From Lindgomyces ingoldianus (taxonomy: Eukaryota; Ascomycota; Dothideomycetes; Pleosporales; Lindgomycetaceae): a DNA stretch of 64,000 nt. The notes beneath the pieces are model-generated. The model ran no database searches. It saw only the letters and a program-made list of their open reading frames with translations, and had not been told where the DNA came from. The translations under genes and the position numbers were made by a program. This document shows, piece after piece, positions 46,488-58,899 of this stretch (its first letter is position 1; the number at the start of each line of letters is the position of its first letter). The stretch spans positions 13,817 to 77,816 of the forward strand of contig NW_022985248.1 of the NCBI RefSeq assembly GCF_010093535.1. The letters are read 5' to 3'.

Positions 46488-47871
46488 TCACGGTTTAATT
46501 CCTAGCCCTGAAATGAAATCTAACATTTTCTCGAAGACCTTCTGACGCCCCAGATGCAAGTTCAAGTTGTGCCCAAAATTAGGAAGCGTGATTGCTTGTG
46601 ACTGGTTCGAGGGTGCGTTGGGGAAAAAAATGGCCATAGCCTGTGCTGTCACATCTCCGGTCGCAAGGCAGTTTCCTTGGCAGTAGAAGTAGTCTTGCTG
46701 GCCATTTAAGATGAGTACAGGCTTCTTGAACGCTGTTGCCGGCATGTAGATGTTCCCCAGTGTAAGTGTTTCTCCGATGGCATTAGTTTGGCGAGTGTTG
46801 TATCCTTGAAGGAATACTGCGTCCTGGTCAGTACGATCATGAATACAGGAAGTAAGAATCCTTCGGCTTCCCCCAGAGCGATCCACGACTTCGCTGTCAG
46901 CGCCAATGGCGTAATAGAGGCAGTGATTCTTCTAAGGCAAGGTTTCACTTACTTTTCGGGTCAAAATGAGGATAGTAGAAGAAGGCAAACTGAAGTGTCT
47001 GATGACCGGGACCCAATGTGAAGTAGCCGTTTGGGAGATGCTTGAACTCCGGTCGATCTACGAAAGTGTTGGCAATCTGCTGAGCTGCTGCAGCGAAACC
47101 AGTACCTGCCCCTCCCGTGAAGCCCGAATGTCCAGTGAGAACCACGGCATTGAAGTCTTCAGGGTGGCTGCTTGATATGCCCTGAGTGAGAGCCGAGCCG
47201 AGAGAGTGCCCCACACCAATGATCTTGTTGAACACTAGGTTGCCTAGATGTCCCCCTTTCAGCTTCCGGATGAGGGCATGTGCAAGCTCAACCTGCAAGG
47301 GTGCTTGGACAACCTGATAAGGGTCAGGATGCTCAGACTTTCCGGTCCCAAGTCGATCGTAGGAGAAAGTCGCGTAGCCTTGAAGTGCTGCCGTATCCAC
47401 ATAGCTGTAACCATCCGCAAAGTCCCAGTAGGAATTGTCGGTGGTTCCTCCGTGTGTTAGAAACTGGATGCTGGTGAGGCTTCTGACCTTGTCTTTGTCT
47501 GCTGGAACGCAAAGCTTTGAGTATACGCTGAATGTATCAGAGATAGATGTTTGGCTCCCAGTATAGCGAACAAGAGTATTGCTTCCAACGCGAAGAAAGT
47601 CCGTGATGAACTCAGTGAGCTCATAGTTGTTGTCCGGTCCTTTGTATAGAACGTTGACAGCTGATGCAACCACTGGAACATCAACTATTCCTGATACGCA
47701 CACTGCTTTGCCACCGGCGGAATAGTGGAATGAAGGGCTTGATATGCCTGAGGTACTTAGAGCACCGTACGAAGATATGCTGTAAAGAGGCATTGTAGTG
47801 GAGGCGTTGCTGTCAAAGAACCCGTTCCACAGACTCGCAGCCTGGGAGAAGCTGTTAAGAAAGTTTTGCAT
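46488..47871 (-). CDS. Alpha/beta hydrolase-fold protein
   Basis: Exons 47871-46953 and 46888-46488 give 439 aa. A 64-nt intron (GTAAGT donor; branch GCTGAC, AG at 46889-46890) keeps the frame; a neighbouring AG at 46894-46895 does not with this donor. HGG (140-142) fits the oxyanion region, YDRLGTGKS (171-179) is a typical alpha/beta hydrolase-1 segment, GHSLG (221-225) carries the nucleophile Ser223, NGQQDYFYC probably holds the acid and NFGHNLNLH the catalytic His. There is no clear signal peptide at this start. The substrate cannot be told from sequence; such fungal proteins are often annotated as generic hydrolases. The frame is intact, unlike its left neighbours. Confidence 0.85.
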
Positions 47872-48192
47872 TCTGCTATTGGGGGAGTGGAGGATATAAA
47901 TGGAAGAACAACCGAATGAAATCGATCAATAGTGGACAAAGTGGAGCGGGAGATGGGGTGCGTTAGGCTCTCCTTGGAAAGGGCTTTTTTGGAGGCGTAA
48001 CGCAAGAGGGCGTCGGTTCCTTACGCCACGTGCGATCCTTGTCCATCCGCTATTTCCAAGCTGCCGCTATTGTGCGCCAGGTAGGGAACCACCCGCATTT
48101 CAAAGTCTGGTGCACATGTCTGGACACTCCCGCGTGCAAACAACTTGTGTAGGATAACACAACCTGATATAGCTTATTTCTCTATATACAAC
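47872..48192. other. Intergenic region, probable promoter of the alpha/beta hydrolase
   Basis: Normal composition; holds the upstream region of the hydrolase on the minus strand. No defined site recognised. Confidence 0.4.
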
Positions 48193-48659
48193 TTATGGTG
48201 CCTCAGAGGTCCCTTGCACCTCATTAGCCTTCTCCACAGCAACATCTGGTGAGGTTTTTGGCAACCGCTTCCACTCCATTCCGCACGCACAGGGGAAGGA
48301 CGCGAGCCCGCACCCAACTGTGATGTACTGCAACACAATCAGTTAAAATTTGGTTCTGCTTCAAGCAAGAAAAACCTTACAAACACGCGCGTGCAGACAT
48401 AGCTATACGATTCGCGGAGTGCTAGAATTAGGTTAGGGCCAGCGACACTCTGCAGCCCACTAGCTCCCGCATTGATCACTTTTTGGGGGTCCAGAGACGG
48501 GACATGTTGTAGCAGATATGGCCTCAGCACAGAAGCGAAGACAGGTTGGCCGAGAGCCACGAATAACCCTGCGCTGAATGCCTGCCGAAATATAATCACC
48601 GTCGTGCCTAACGGAATTGTCGCACGTGTCTCACGCGATATCATACCCATGTACTGCAC
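48193..48659 (-). pseudogene. MFS transporter, C-terminal fragment
   Basis: Exons 48659-48381 and 48327-48193, with a 53-nt intron (GTAAGG...TTGCAG). The translation YMGMISRETRATIPLG, then IIFRQAFSAGLFVALGQPVF and VINAGASGL, followed by YITVGCGLASFPCACGMEW, matches the last transmembrane helices and tail of fungal DHA-type multidrug transporters, ending in a normal stop. Upstream of 48659 the frame runs out at once and no further transporter exons are seen up to the repeats at 49.1 kb. It is therefore a 5'-truncated relic. Confidence 0.8.
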
Positions 48660-49098
48660 TATTCACTCATTAGGCATAGCTCCTATCTCGTACAGTATAC
48701 AGTCAGCTCAGAGCTCTATTGAGCTCCTCAGACCTTACAATACACTTGTTTAATCCACTTTGTTTAGATCTCACTACCTTGTTAACTCGCTTCCTATATA
48801 ACCCCTCCTTAGCTTATGCAAGAGTTATGAGCCTAGAGTTGCGCTCCAGACTAGTACTATAGTCACCACTGCACATTTAGCTTTTGCATCTGGCTTAGGG
48901 GGATCTACAAACCTTAACACATATTAATCACAGATTGCTCACCACTTAAGCCTAATTAACTAGACAATAACTACAGCGGACTGTTAGTTGGTGAAGGGAA
49001 AAAACTAATCGCTAATCGCTTAGGAGCATTTTAGGTATAAAACACTATAGTATTTTACTAGGCAAAACATACTATAACGCATTTATATAATGTTTTTT
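48660..49098. other. AT-leaning DNA replacing the 5' part of the MFS gene
   Basis: No coding content. Short palindromic stretches such as GAGCTCTATTGAGCTC (48711-48726) occur, but no element ends were found. The MFS homology ends sharply at its left border. Confidence 0.4.
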
Positions 49099-49945
49099 AA
49101 AGCGTTAATGCCCTAAGCAGAGCTAGAAAGTGGGGAAACCTGTTGCGTTGGTGGTGGTGGTGATGGTAGTCGTAGTTACGGTGATGGTGGTAGTTGAAGT
49201 CGTGGTCGACAGTCGGGGCTGGTAGCTGCCGCGCCAATGGCAGAGCCAGTGCGCGCATCCCCGCAAAGGAAAACTTACAATCAACAGTCGCTAGGCTAAA
49301 GCGTTGATGCCCTAAGCAGAGCTAGGAAGTGGGGAAACCTGTTGCGGTGGTGGTAGTTGAAGTCGTGGTCGACAGCCGGGGCTGGTAGCTGCTGTGCGAA
49401 CTGCAGAGTCTGTGCGCGCGTCGCTGCAAAGGAAAATCAAAATCTACTGCGCAGTCGCTGGGTTAAGGTATTAATGTCCTAGGCACAGCTAGAAGGTGGA
49501 GAAACCTATTGTGTTAGTGATTGTTGTGGTTGTNNNNNNNNNNNNNNNNNNNNNNNNNNNNNNNNNNNNNNNNNNNNNNNNNNNNNNNNNNNNNNNNNNN
49601 NNNNNNNNNNNNNNNNNNNNNNNNNNNNNNNNNNNNNNNNNNNNNNNNNNNNNNNNNNNNNNNNNNNNNNNNNNNNNNNNNNNNNNNNNNNNNNNNNNNN
49701 NNNNNNNNNNNNNNNNNNNNNNNNNNNNNNNNNNNNNNNNNNNNNNNNNNNNNNNNNNNNNNNNNNNNNNNNNNNNNNNNNNNNNNNNNNNNNNNNNNNN
49801 NNNNNNNNNNNNNNNNNNNNNNNNNNNNNNNNNNNNNNNNNNNNNNNNNNNNNNNNNNNNNNNNNNNNNNNNNNNNNNNNNNNNNNNNNNNNNCTGGTAG
49901 CTGGTGCGGCAATGCGCGCGCGATGCCTGCGTGCGCAGTATTTGA
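49099..49945 (-). repeat. Imperfect tandem repeat (167-199 bp units) containing a sequence gap
   Basis: Units start at 49099 (AAAGCGTTAATGCC), 49298 and 49465. A further partial unit follows a run of 360 N at 49534-49893. Each unit has a GGT/GAT-rich core that varies in length. On the minus strand each encodes a Thr/Ser-rich stretch ending in NATGFPTF, TATGFPTS or NTIGFSTF followed by the same TAG. Whether this is a duplicated gene end or chance cannot be decided across the gap. Confidence 0.8.
49534..49893. other. Assembly gap (360 N)
   Basis: Run of N inside the tandem repeat. The real length is unknown. Open frames crossing it are meaningless. Confidence 1.
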
Positions 49946-50435
49946 GAGGCATTGCAGTAGATATTGTTAAGAAAGATGCGCTCTAGATAGGTTCCTCTTA
50001 CTCTTTGCATTCGCACCTGCGTCTTGGCAATAGCTAGGGGAACGAGGGAGGAAGCAGCTATCTTTCACACAAAGGAGCAATTATACGCTATACCGTAATA
50101 GGTGGCGCCATGGTCAAGTCCACCAATCTAGGCCAAAAAGAGGAGCGAAAAGGGGGTCGGATCCAGCGCGATGCCCAATCGAGACGAACAAGGCCTGACC
50201 CGCAGCAGTCGCAGGGAGATAGGGTTAGACTTAGCTTTTTTAGTTTCCTTACTATTAATATTACTAAGGCTTAGGCAGAGAGTGTTAAGCCTGTTTGCTA
50301 TCTAATGTTAGTTATATTTTATTATCTGCTAGCATTAGACTAGTTATATATACTTACTCTTACTTATTATTAACACAGAGCCCTTTGTTAAAGTTTTATA
50401 GTAAAGTAAAAAAGTAAGAGAGGCAATTAGTAAAC
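49946..50435. other. Unassigned DNA left of gypsy copy 3
   Basis: GC-normal to about 50230 with no recognised gene, then AT-rich degraded sequence up to the gypsy insertion. The last five bases, TAAAC (50431-50435), are the target duplication. Confidence 0.45.
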
Positions 50436-51038
50436 TGTTACGGTCTACGGTTGGACCAGCGTAACCCCACCAGCAGTGCTCCACAATCTAGCCGGTTTGG
50501 GGCAGGGCTCGCTTACAGACCAATCGGAGGACGCGGAGGTAGCGCGGCTACCCGAGATCATGGAAGAATGCGTTGTCTAATAAGAGGACAGGCCGCGAAT
50601 TAAAAGGAGTTTAAGGGAGCTTAAAGGAGCTTATAGAAACCCCTCTTAAAGGGCTCCTACAAACTCCTGCTAACTCCCCTTAGCGTCCTCTACACATGTA
50701 TATAGTTCCTACATTAAACAACCTTTAGAAAGTGTGTTTAACATTTAGTTTATTCTTTACATAGACTAAGTAGCATTTAGCTTTCTAAAGAGCTGTAATA
50801 CTATTTATATATCTTACACTATATATACCTCTAACCCTGTCCACAAGGACTGTTTGACCCCAGCCTCCCTACTGCCGCACATAGGGCAAACTACAATCTG
50901 GTCACTCTCCCTTCCTCTATTAGCCTAATAGCCTGTACGTAGGACTGTACACCCTACTAGATTAGCCCCTACAACCTGTCCTACTCCCCTGTAGGAACAT
51001 AATAAGACCTAAGTGCTTCCTAAAGCAAGAATTATAAC
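50436..51038 (+). repeat. 5' LTR of gypsy copy 3
   Basis: Starts TGTTACGGTCTACGG. The first ~170 bp are clean, the remainder mutated. Confidence 0.95.
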
Positions 51039-54000
51039 ATTAAACACTACCTCTTTAAAAAGTATAGTAACCTTCTAACACAACCTAGATTTTAACATAG
51101 CCTACACTACACTATTAGAATCTACAGAAGTCCCTACCTAAAGTAAAGCTGTTCTAGCAGAATAGATTAACTTTATTTAGGACAACATTAAGAAACTTTA
51201 GTAGATTAGTAATAAAGTTAGTAAGCTATTAAAACTTAAGCAAGAAATAACTAACTTCTACTAAAAAACTATAAACTTATAAAACCCCCTACCTCTTATT
51301 AACCCCTAGAAGGACACTGCTTAAGCTTGCTAGATACATAAACTATAAGTAAAACTAGTAAAAGTTTAAAACATCTTAATAAATAAAGTAAGTGTTGTAG
51401 CTAAAAAAGCTTTAAAGCTAGCCCTTTTAAAGCTTTTTAAAGAATTATTAAAGAACCTTTAACTATTTTTTACTAGATGCTACCTTTATATGCAGTATAA
51501 CAAAGGAGTATTTTAGACTAACATAGAAATAATCTTCTAGATAGGATTACACTTAGAAGGCCCCTCTATAATCTAGTTCTAACTCTACACTAATAATTAG
51601 ATAGACTTTAGAGCTAATAGCGTACTACTAAACTCTAAAACTAAGGAAGTGTTTAGTAGTGTAAAAAACTTTAAAGCAGCCTTATTAGCTATCTATAGAA
51701 CCCTAGACAAAAAAAAGATTACAGCTAACAGACTAGACAACATAAAATAAGGCAGTAGACTAGTCTAAAACTATGCAGCACGCTTTAGAGAGCAAATAGC
51801 TATCTATAGATAAAATAACTAGAAAGCCCTATGCTGCATGTTTTACAATAGACTAAATAACAAAGTAAAGGATAAGTTTATATATATAAACTAACTAACT
51901 ACTTTTAAAGACTATATTAAAAAGGCAATAACTTATAACAACTGCTATAGAGAACATAAAAGAGAAAAGAAATTAAAGGGAACCTTCTAGAAGCTAGAAT
52001 TTATCTCTAAAAAAAAGAGCTTTTATAATATAATAAAAAGCTAATAGACCTTAGCTATGTAAAGCATATATAAAGCCCCCCTTTAAAGAAAAACTAAGTT
52101 CTAAGACATAATAGGCCGCCTCTAATAAAGAAATAATAAAAGTAGTTAAAAAATAAGGCTTGCCTAAACTATAGAAAAGTAGAACATTTCTGCTAAAATT
52201 ACCTAGACTTCTAGAAGAGGGAGAATAAAAATACTACTATAATAATAAAAGCTATTACTACTAAATACAGCCTTATAGATAAGGAAATATAAGGAAAACT
52301 AGACAATAAACTTTACTAGTAATGCAAAGAAAACTATTCTTTAAATAACTATCCTAAACTATATTAAAAGGTAGTTATTTAAAACTTTAGTAGCTTTAAT
52401 ACAGTGTTGCAGGACCTTATAATTTTTAAAAGATATAAAAAAAAGACTTAGATCTAAGAATATATTATAAATGTTTAAAAAAAGAAAGAACAGTTCCCCT
52501 TTTAAGACTAGACCCCTAGCACCTTAGTAAGAGAGCTTTTCTAATAGTTTTAGAAATGTAAGTGCTAGAAGTGCAGGTTGTAATATAACTACCTAAGTAA
52601 CTATATAGTCTTACTTTACTAGATAAACATTAGTAACAACTACTTAACATTTAACATTATATAAAGAATAGCTAAAGTTAAATATAATATTATAAATAAA
52701 AAAAAGTAATAGTAATTCTTTATTAAAATTAGAGATTAAAAGCTAGAATAGATAGGTAAACCTGCTAGGTTTAAAGTACTATAACTAGCGCCTAAAAAAC
52801 CTAAGACACTGCTTCTAAGCCTAGCAATCTCCTAAAAAGCTCTTGTAATATAATAGAACTACAGACAATGTATTCTTTGCAGAAGCAGCACCTATAGCAC
52901 TAACAGCTGCTAATAGAAAAATCACCCTGTACAGTTAATACAAACAAAGGAATACCCTTAGTAGACCTAAGAAAGTCCCCTTAACACATTATACAAACTA
53001 GATAAATGTCTGTACCCCTAGTACTAGTGTACATAATAATACTGTGTTAAACACTAGGACAATAAACATTAAGCAGAATAGTAGCCTATATAGGAAAGGA
53101 ACTGTAACAGTTGCCTATAGCAAGGGATAGCCTTAGCCTGCAAAACTACAAATTATTACACTTGTTAGACAGCCCCTTCTTACAAGCAAGAACTATAAAT
53201 AAAGTGTAACAAGCAAAAAAACTATAGGTTCTACTACTTTTAATAAAAAGTAGTAAGAAAAGAAGACTACTTAATGTTATATTACTTAGTTAAAGATTAT
53301 AAATGTAAAGCAGCTAACTACTATAATTAAAAACATTAAATTTATAAAAAAAAAAAAAACAAGTTTAATAATAATTTATAAGATATTAATTTTTATTCTC
53401 TTTTAAATAAGAAAGTTAAACATAACATATTAGCAGTAATTACAGTAAGATAAGGGGCAGGACATAGCCTAATAACCACCTTTACGTACAAAGGATAGCC
53501 TAGGCTAGCCTTTGTAGACAGCAGATGCACCTTTACTGTAATAAATAAAGACTAGGTAGATAAATAAAGTATACTATTCTACATAAAAAAAAACTTATTT
53601 AAGGTAACCCTTGCTAACGCGTTATTAATTAAGTATAGTAGAAAATAGATTAACTTAGAAACATGTAAAAAAGACCTTAAGACCTCTAATATAAATAAAT
53701 AGAGGTCTATAAACATACTTAAGCTAGAAGGCAAATACAACACTATTCTAAGCTATAACTAGCTTAAAACACATAACTCTATAATTAATTAAAGAATAAT
53801 AATAATAAAAACTCCTAATAACTACGCACACATAACCTAGTTAGTATGCTATAACAACAGATGCCTAGTCTACAAATAAGCAAAGCAGGGTAGTAGTTAC
53901 TACTCTAAGAAAAGAAAGCTTTAGAAGTTTTTTTACTAAAAGCTAGAAGCTTAAGCAATATAAATAATAAAAAAAAAACTTAAAGAAGTCTTTTATAAAA

Positions 54001-55060
54001 AAATTAAAGCAGACAAAGATGTAAAATAGATTAGTGTTATCTAAACTTAGAATAAAAGTTATATCCTAGCAGAATATAAGAATTACAAGGATATGTTTAA
54101 AACACTAGAAGACCTAGAAGAACTACTACTACATTAGCTTTAAAATTATGCTATTAACTTAATAAAGGATTACAATCTAAAAACATACAGGCTTTATCCC
54201 CTAACTAGGATATAGAAGGAAGCCTTGTAAGAATATATTAATAGGATGTTAGCATAAAGCTACATCTAAGAAAGCTATAGCTTTGTAGCCTTAGCAGTAG
54301 TTTTTACAAAAAAGAAAGAAGAAAAAATCTAAGTTTATTAGGACTATAAAACTCTAAATAATAACATAATTTAAGATTAGTTTCTCTTACTAATTATATA
54401 AGACATTATAAACTAATTAAAAGGAACATAGTACTTTATAAAGTTTAACGTACAAGATAAATTTAACAAAATAAAGATATAAGAGGGAGATAAGTAGCTT
54501 ACAGCGTTTAGGACCCTGTAGGGACTTTATAAACTACTAGTAATGCTGTTTAGTTTAATAAATGCCGTAGCAACATTCTAGTAAATTATTAATACAGCTC
54601 TTAACCTGTACCTTAATGTCTTTACTCTAGTGTACCTAGATAACGTCCTTATCTATTTAAAAGACACCCTAGAAGACTATATATAAAAGGTATAAAAAGT
54701 TTTAGAACAACTTAGAAAGTATAGACTTTATCTACAGCTCTCTAAATGCAAATTTTATGTTATAGAAACAGAATACTTAGGATTTATAATTAATAAGAAA
54801 GAAATAAAGATTAATCTAGCTAAGATACAAAAGGTACTTAAATAGCTAGAACTTATAATAGTTAAGAAAGTAAAAGAATTTCTAAGACTATTAGGCTATG
54901 TAAGACAAATAATTAGGGACTACTTAAAAATTGCTATACTATTAACAAACGCTATAACTAAGGAACAGGCTATAGCAAAATTTGTCTAGACTCTAGAAAT
55001 AAACAAAGCATTTATAGCCTTAAAACAAGCTATAACAGCTAAACTAGTACTAAAGATGTA

Positions 55061-56390
55061 CAGTCGCCTACTAAAAGTGATTAGCTACTTTAGCAAGAGG
55101 CCTAGGCTACCCCATAATGCTTTAATTTTAATTAATTGTAACTTAATTAAATTACCACCTTTTTTAATAGTTATAAAAGCAAATAAAACCTCGCGCAAAG
55201 AGCTATCTAAGTCTACTGTTAATATAATATAGCAATTCCACCTTTATAGCGTGAGCGCTAGCAAAATTTCAAGTCATCTCAGCATTCCTAAGTTGACGGT
55301 TACATATAACATCCGCTAGCTGCGCAAGCAGCCCCAGCCTATCTATACAAAAGCCCTGCGTACAGGCTAGCCTCTAAAGCTTAATAAACGCGCTAAGAGG
55401 CATTTAATTTGCTAGGCAGTAAATAATCCCTTTGCTACGCTCTAGACTATTGCGACACTGTCTAAGACCTACTGCCGCATCTATGCTAGTACTGTAAGGA
55501 GATACCTTGTAAAACATAAGTACTACGCCTTCTGTCTACGTTACAAGCCTTAGCTCTTAGCTGTACATAAAGAAAAACAACTCTGCTTTGCTTAAATCTA
55601 TTAATATAACAAGAGCAGTAACGTGGCTTGCGTAGCCTATTGTAATAAAGCAACATTTAAAGTTGGCTTAGACACTAGACCTCTATATGTACGTCAGCAG
55701 CATAGAAAAGCGTACAAGAGTTAGTACCTAAAGCCTACATTTAAGTCTAGAAGGACTACAGTCTCTGTATTTAGTGTAATCTCTCTTAATTTTAAATTAG
55801 AGCTGTTTATTAACTAAAAAGGTGAGCAGAATAATGCTAGCAAATACTGTTAGATTCTACACAACGTTAGCATCCCATTCTATGAGCAGCTTACAGAGAA
55901 ACGCGGTATTAGCATATAGATGCAGGATAGAGCCCCTATTTATACTGCAAAGGCTACCTAAAAGTATATGGACAACTATAGCATAATATAGATAGATTAG
56001 CCTCTACAAAGTCTTAATTTAAACTTAATTAAGAACCTTTAGTAGATTATAAAGCTCCGCATCTTAAAGCAACAAGAATATATTACTACTTGCAAGCAGA
56101 TAGTAGATATCCTTAAAGAGGAATAGGCAAAGATTACACTAGCTAATTATAGGAAGAGTATCCTAAGCTAGTTAAAGCGCATAAAGGAAGTTATCTAAAA
56201 CAAAGGCAGGTTAACTCACTATTAATTAACTATAACGCTAGAAGATAGGCCTTAACATAGGCTTCTTATAGAACTAAAAATCTTTTAATTTAGGTAGCAA
56301 TTAGTTAAGTAACCTCTTTCCTAAATAGGCTAACTATACCCCTGCAGAGCTTGGATTGTTGAGTGGCTAATAACTTTTAGTAGGCGACTG
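55061..56390 (+). mobile_element. Tc1/mariner-type element inside gypsy copy 3
   Basis: 1330 bp with inverted ends CAGTCGCCTACTAAAAGT, flanked by TA (55059-55060; 56391-56392). The empty site is seen in gypsy copy 2 near 21890 (GATGTACAACC). Less AT-shifted than its host, yet not open. Confidence 0.93.
55560..56300 (+). pseudogene. Tc1 transposase remnant
   Basis: On the plus strand MQDRAPIYTAKAT at ~55920-55958 matches the MQDNAPIHTA motif, with the catalytic Asp codon at 55926-55928. D-stop-PLQSLNLNLIKNL at 55995-56032 matches DWPPQSPDLNPIENLW, with Pro-to-Leu and Trp-to-stop changes. The following KLRILKQQ is also family-typical. Several stops; not functional. Not related to the D1/D2 pogo elements beyond the superfamily. 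Confidence 0.85.
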
Positions 56391-58899
56391 TACAACTTAC
56401 AGTTAGATACAAAAATCCACACAGATGCGTCTCTTAGAGCTAGCAGGGCCGCGTTTTATTAAAAACAAGAAGACAGAAAATAGTACCTAGTCGCGTATTA
56501 TTTTGCTAAATTCTTAGGACCTAAAGCAGGCTACAGCATACCTAACAAAGAGCTAAAAGCAATATTAAACGCTGTAAGAGTATAGGCCACTAAACTACAT
56601 AGAATAGCAAAGCTATTCTATATTATAACTAACTATGTAAATCTAGTTACATTCTTAATAGTAAAGAAACTCTTACTAATGCACATAAAATAGGTAATAA
56701 AGCTTGCCTAGTTTAACTGCATTATTAAGCATGTTCTAGAAGCACAGAATTAACAGGCTAACGCCTTTAGCTAAAGACTAGACTACTTTAACAAAGAAAA
56801 AGAAAGAACTAAGGAGTTTACACTTTTTAAAGAAACTAATAAAGGATAGATTTACAATAGGCCCTAACTTATAAAAAAATTCTATATGCTTATAGCTAGT
56901 AAGTAAAAATAGAAAAACTTAATTAAAGAATATTATAAATCCCTAATGTTTAGACATCTAAGAATAGGCACCCTCTAGAAAAAATTAAAGACTGCTATAC
57001 TATAATAAATACTAAAGGTAAAGTAATTATGCACAGAGGTGCTTAGAGAATACAATACTTGCAATAAAAACAACCTGCAGAGGCATAAGACATATACGTA
57101 CCTCTAACTAATTAAAGCACTAAAATTACTATAAATAATAATTATAATAGATTTTATTATAAGATTACCTTTATCTAAGAAACTAGGGACAGACAAGATG
57201 TGCAACATAATTATAGTAGCCCTAGATAAAACTACTAAGTACCTACACACCTAGCTCTTAGAAAAAACAATAACTGCTAAAAAATTTATTTATAAATTAA
57301 AATAAAATATAATATTAGTATATAAATGCCCTAAGATTATTATCTTTAATTAAGATAAGCTGTTTACTAGCAGCTTCTAGAAAGTAGTAATGCAGCACCT
57401 TAGTATAGCACACAAGCTATTAACAGCCTACTACCTGTAGACAGACAGACAGACTAAAAGAGCAAATGCAGAAATAGAGAGATATTTAAGAAAGTATATT
57501 TTCTATACTTAAGATAACTAGGCAGAATAGCTTCTAATAGTGTAGTTAGCTATTAATAATGTAGAATTAGCTACAATAAAGAAAACACTATATAAAGCTA
57601 ATTTTAGATATAATCTGTACTTTATGTTGCACAGGAATTAGCCTATAGACCTATAAGAGTTAATAGACTAACTAAAAGACTTACGCTAGATACACAAGAA
57701 GTTAGCTATAGAAGCTAGATCTAGTAGAGAAACAATAGAAAAGTATGCAAATAAATCTTAATAACTAGGACTAGAAATCTACCTAGAAGATTATGTATAC
57801 TTTAACACTAAAAATCTTAAGATAACTAGACCTTCTAGAAAGCTAGTAAAAAAAAAATTAGACTATATAAAGTCTTTTAAACTTAATAAGACAACTGCAA
57901 GCTTAAGCTTCCTCTACATATAAAGATACACCTATAGTTTTACATCTCTAGACTAGAAAAAGCACTTAAAAAGATTTCTTTATCTACACAGAGATAGAAA
58001 GACAAGGAAACAGAATATAAAGTTAAGTGTATTATTAGTAATTAAAAGAACTAAAAAGAATTTCTAGTAAAATAAAAAAAATAGCCTACTAGCAAAAATA
58101 CATAGAAACTAGCTAAGAATTTAAAGAACACGCAGCTACTAGTATAAAAGTACCTTTAGGCTTATCTAAAAAAAACTAGCTAGGCAATAAGGCACTTATA
58201 TTAAAAGAAACAGCTATGTTATTACTAAATAGCAGCAGCCTTTAAAGACAAGTCCTAGCTAATAATAGTTAAGAAAAAAAATAACTTTTTACTTTAGCTT
58301 TAAAAGCTTCTATCTTATTTAAAAAAGATAGATCCCCCTCTAAGTACTTTGCGCAACAAGCCTCTAGCAAATCTAGTAATTTTTAGATATAATCCTGTTT
58401 AGAATGCTCCCTATCTATTGCCCCTAGCATCTCTTCCTGCAGACAAAGCTACTCTTAATCCTGCGCTAGTTCTTTCTAGTCTTAAGCCTATTACTTATCC
58501 TACAACGCGCAGTTCTAAGCCTTTAAAGCCTTAGCCTCTTAAAAAAGTGTCTCTTTCTTTTTCTTTAAATAATCTTATATAGCATTAAAAATAAAGGCGT
58601 TACATTTACTATGCTTTTTTACACACTTAATGCACTTATCTAAGGACAAAGTTAACACATAAAACAACTCTAAGAATTAGTAAGCGCTATAGGGCTTTAT
58701 TTTTATCTAATAAAAAGGATTAAAATAATAAGCAATATAAGAATAGTAAGATAAATAAGACTAACAAGCTATTTAGTATAAAATAAATAAATGTTAAGAA
58801 TGCTTTTTAGTAAATAGACACTTATTTTATAAATAAACCTTTACTAACACAGTTGTGTAAGCAGAGCAGTGAGGACGCTGCTAGGGAGAGGGGGCAGCG

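Larger units (their letters stand above)
51039..58899 (+). pseudogene. gag-pol remnant of gypsy copy 3, split by a Tc1 element
   Basis: Collinear with copy 2: zinc knuckle at ~52161-52204, protease Asp-Ser-Arg-Cys near 53517-53530, reverse transcriptase YLDN near 54643-54654, RNase H split at 55060/56391 by the Tc1 insertion, integrase core ~57140-57490, chromodomain remnant ~58013-58125. Numerous TAG/TAA codons. The site of the family C insertion in copy 2 is empty here (near 53595), which proves that insertion and its TTTAA duplication. Confidence 0.9.

Noticed and set aside
49489..50016. Open frames crossing 49534-49893
   Set aside because: They consist mostly of undetermined bases in the assembly gap.
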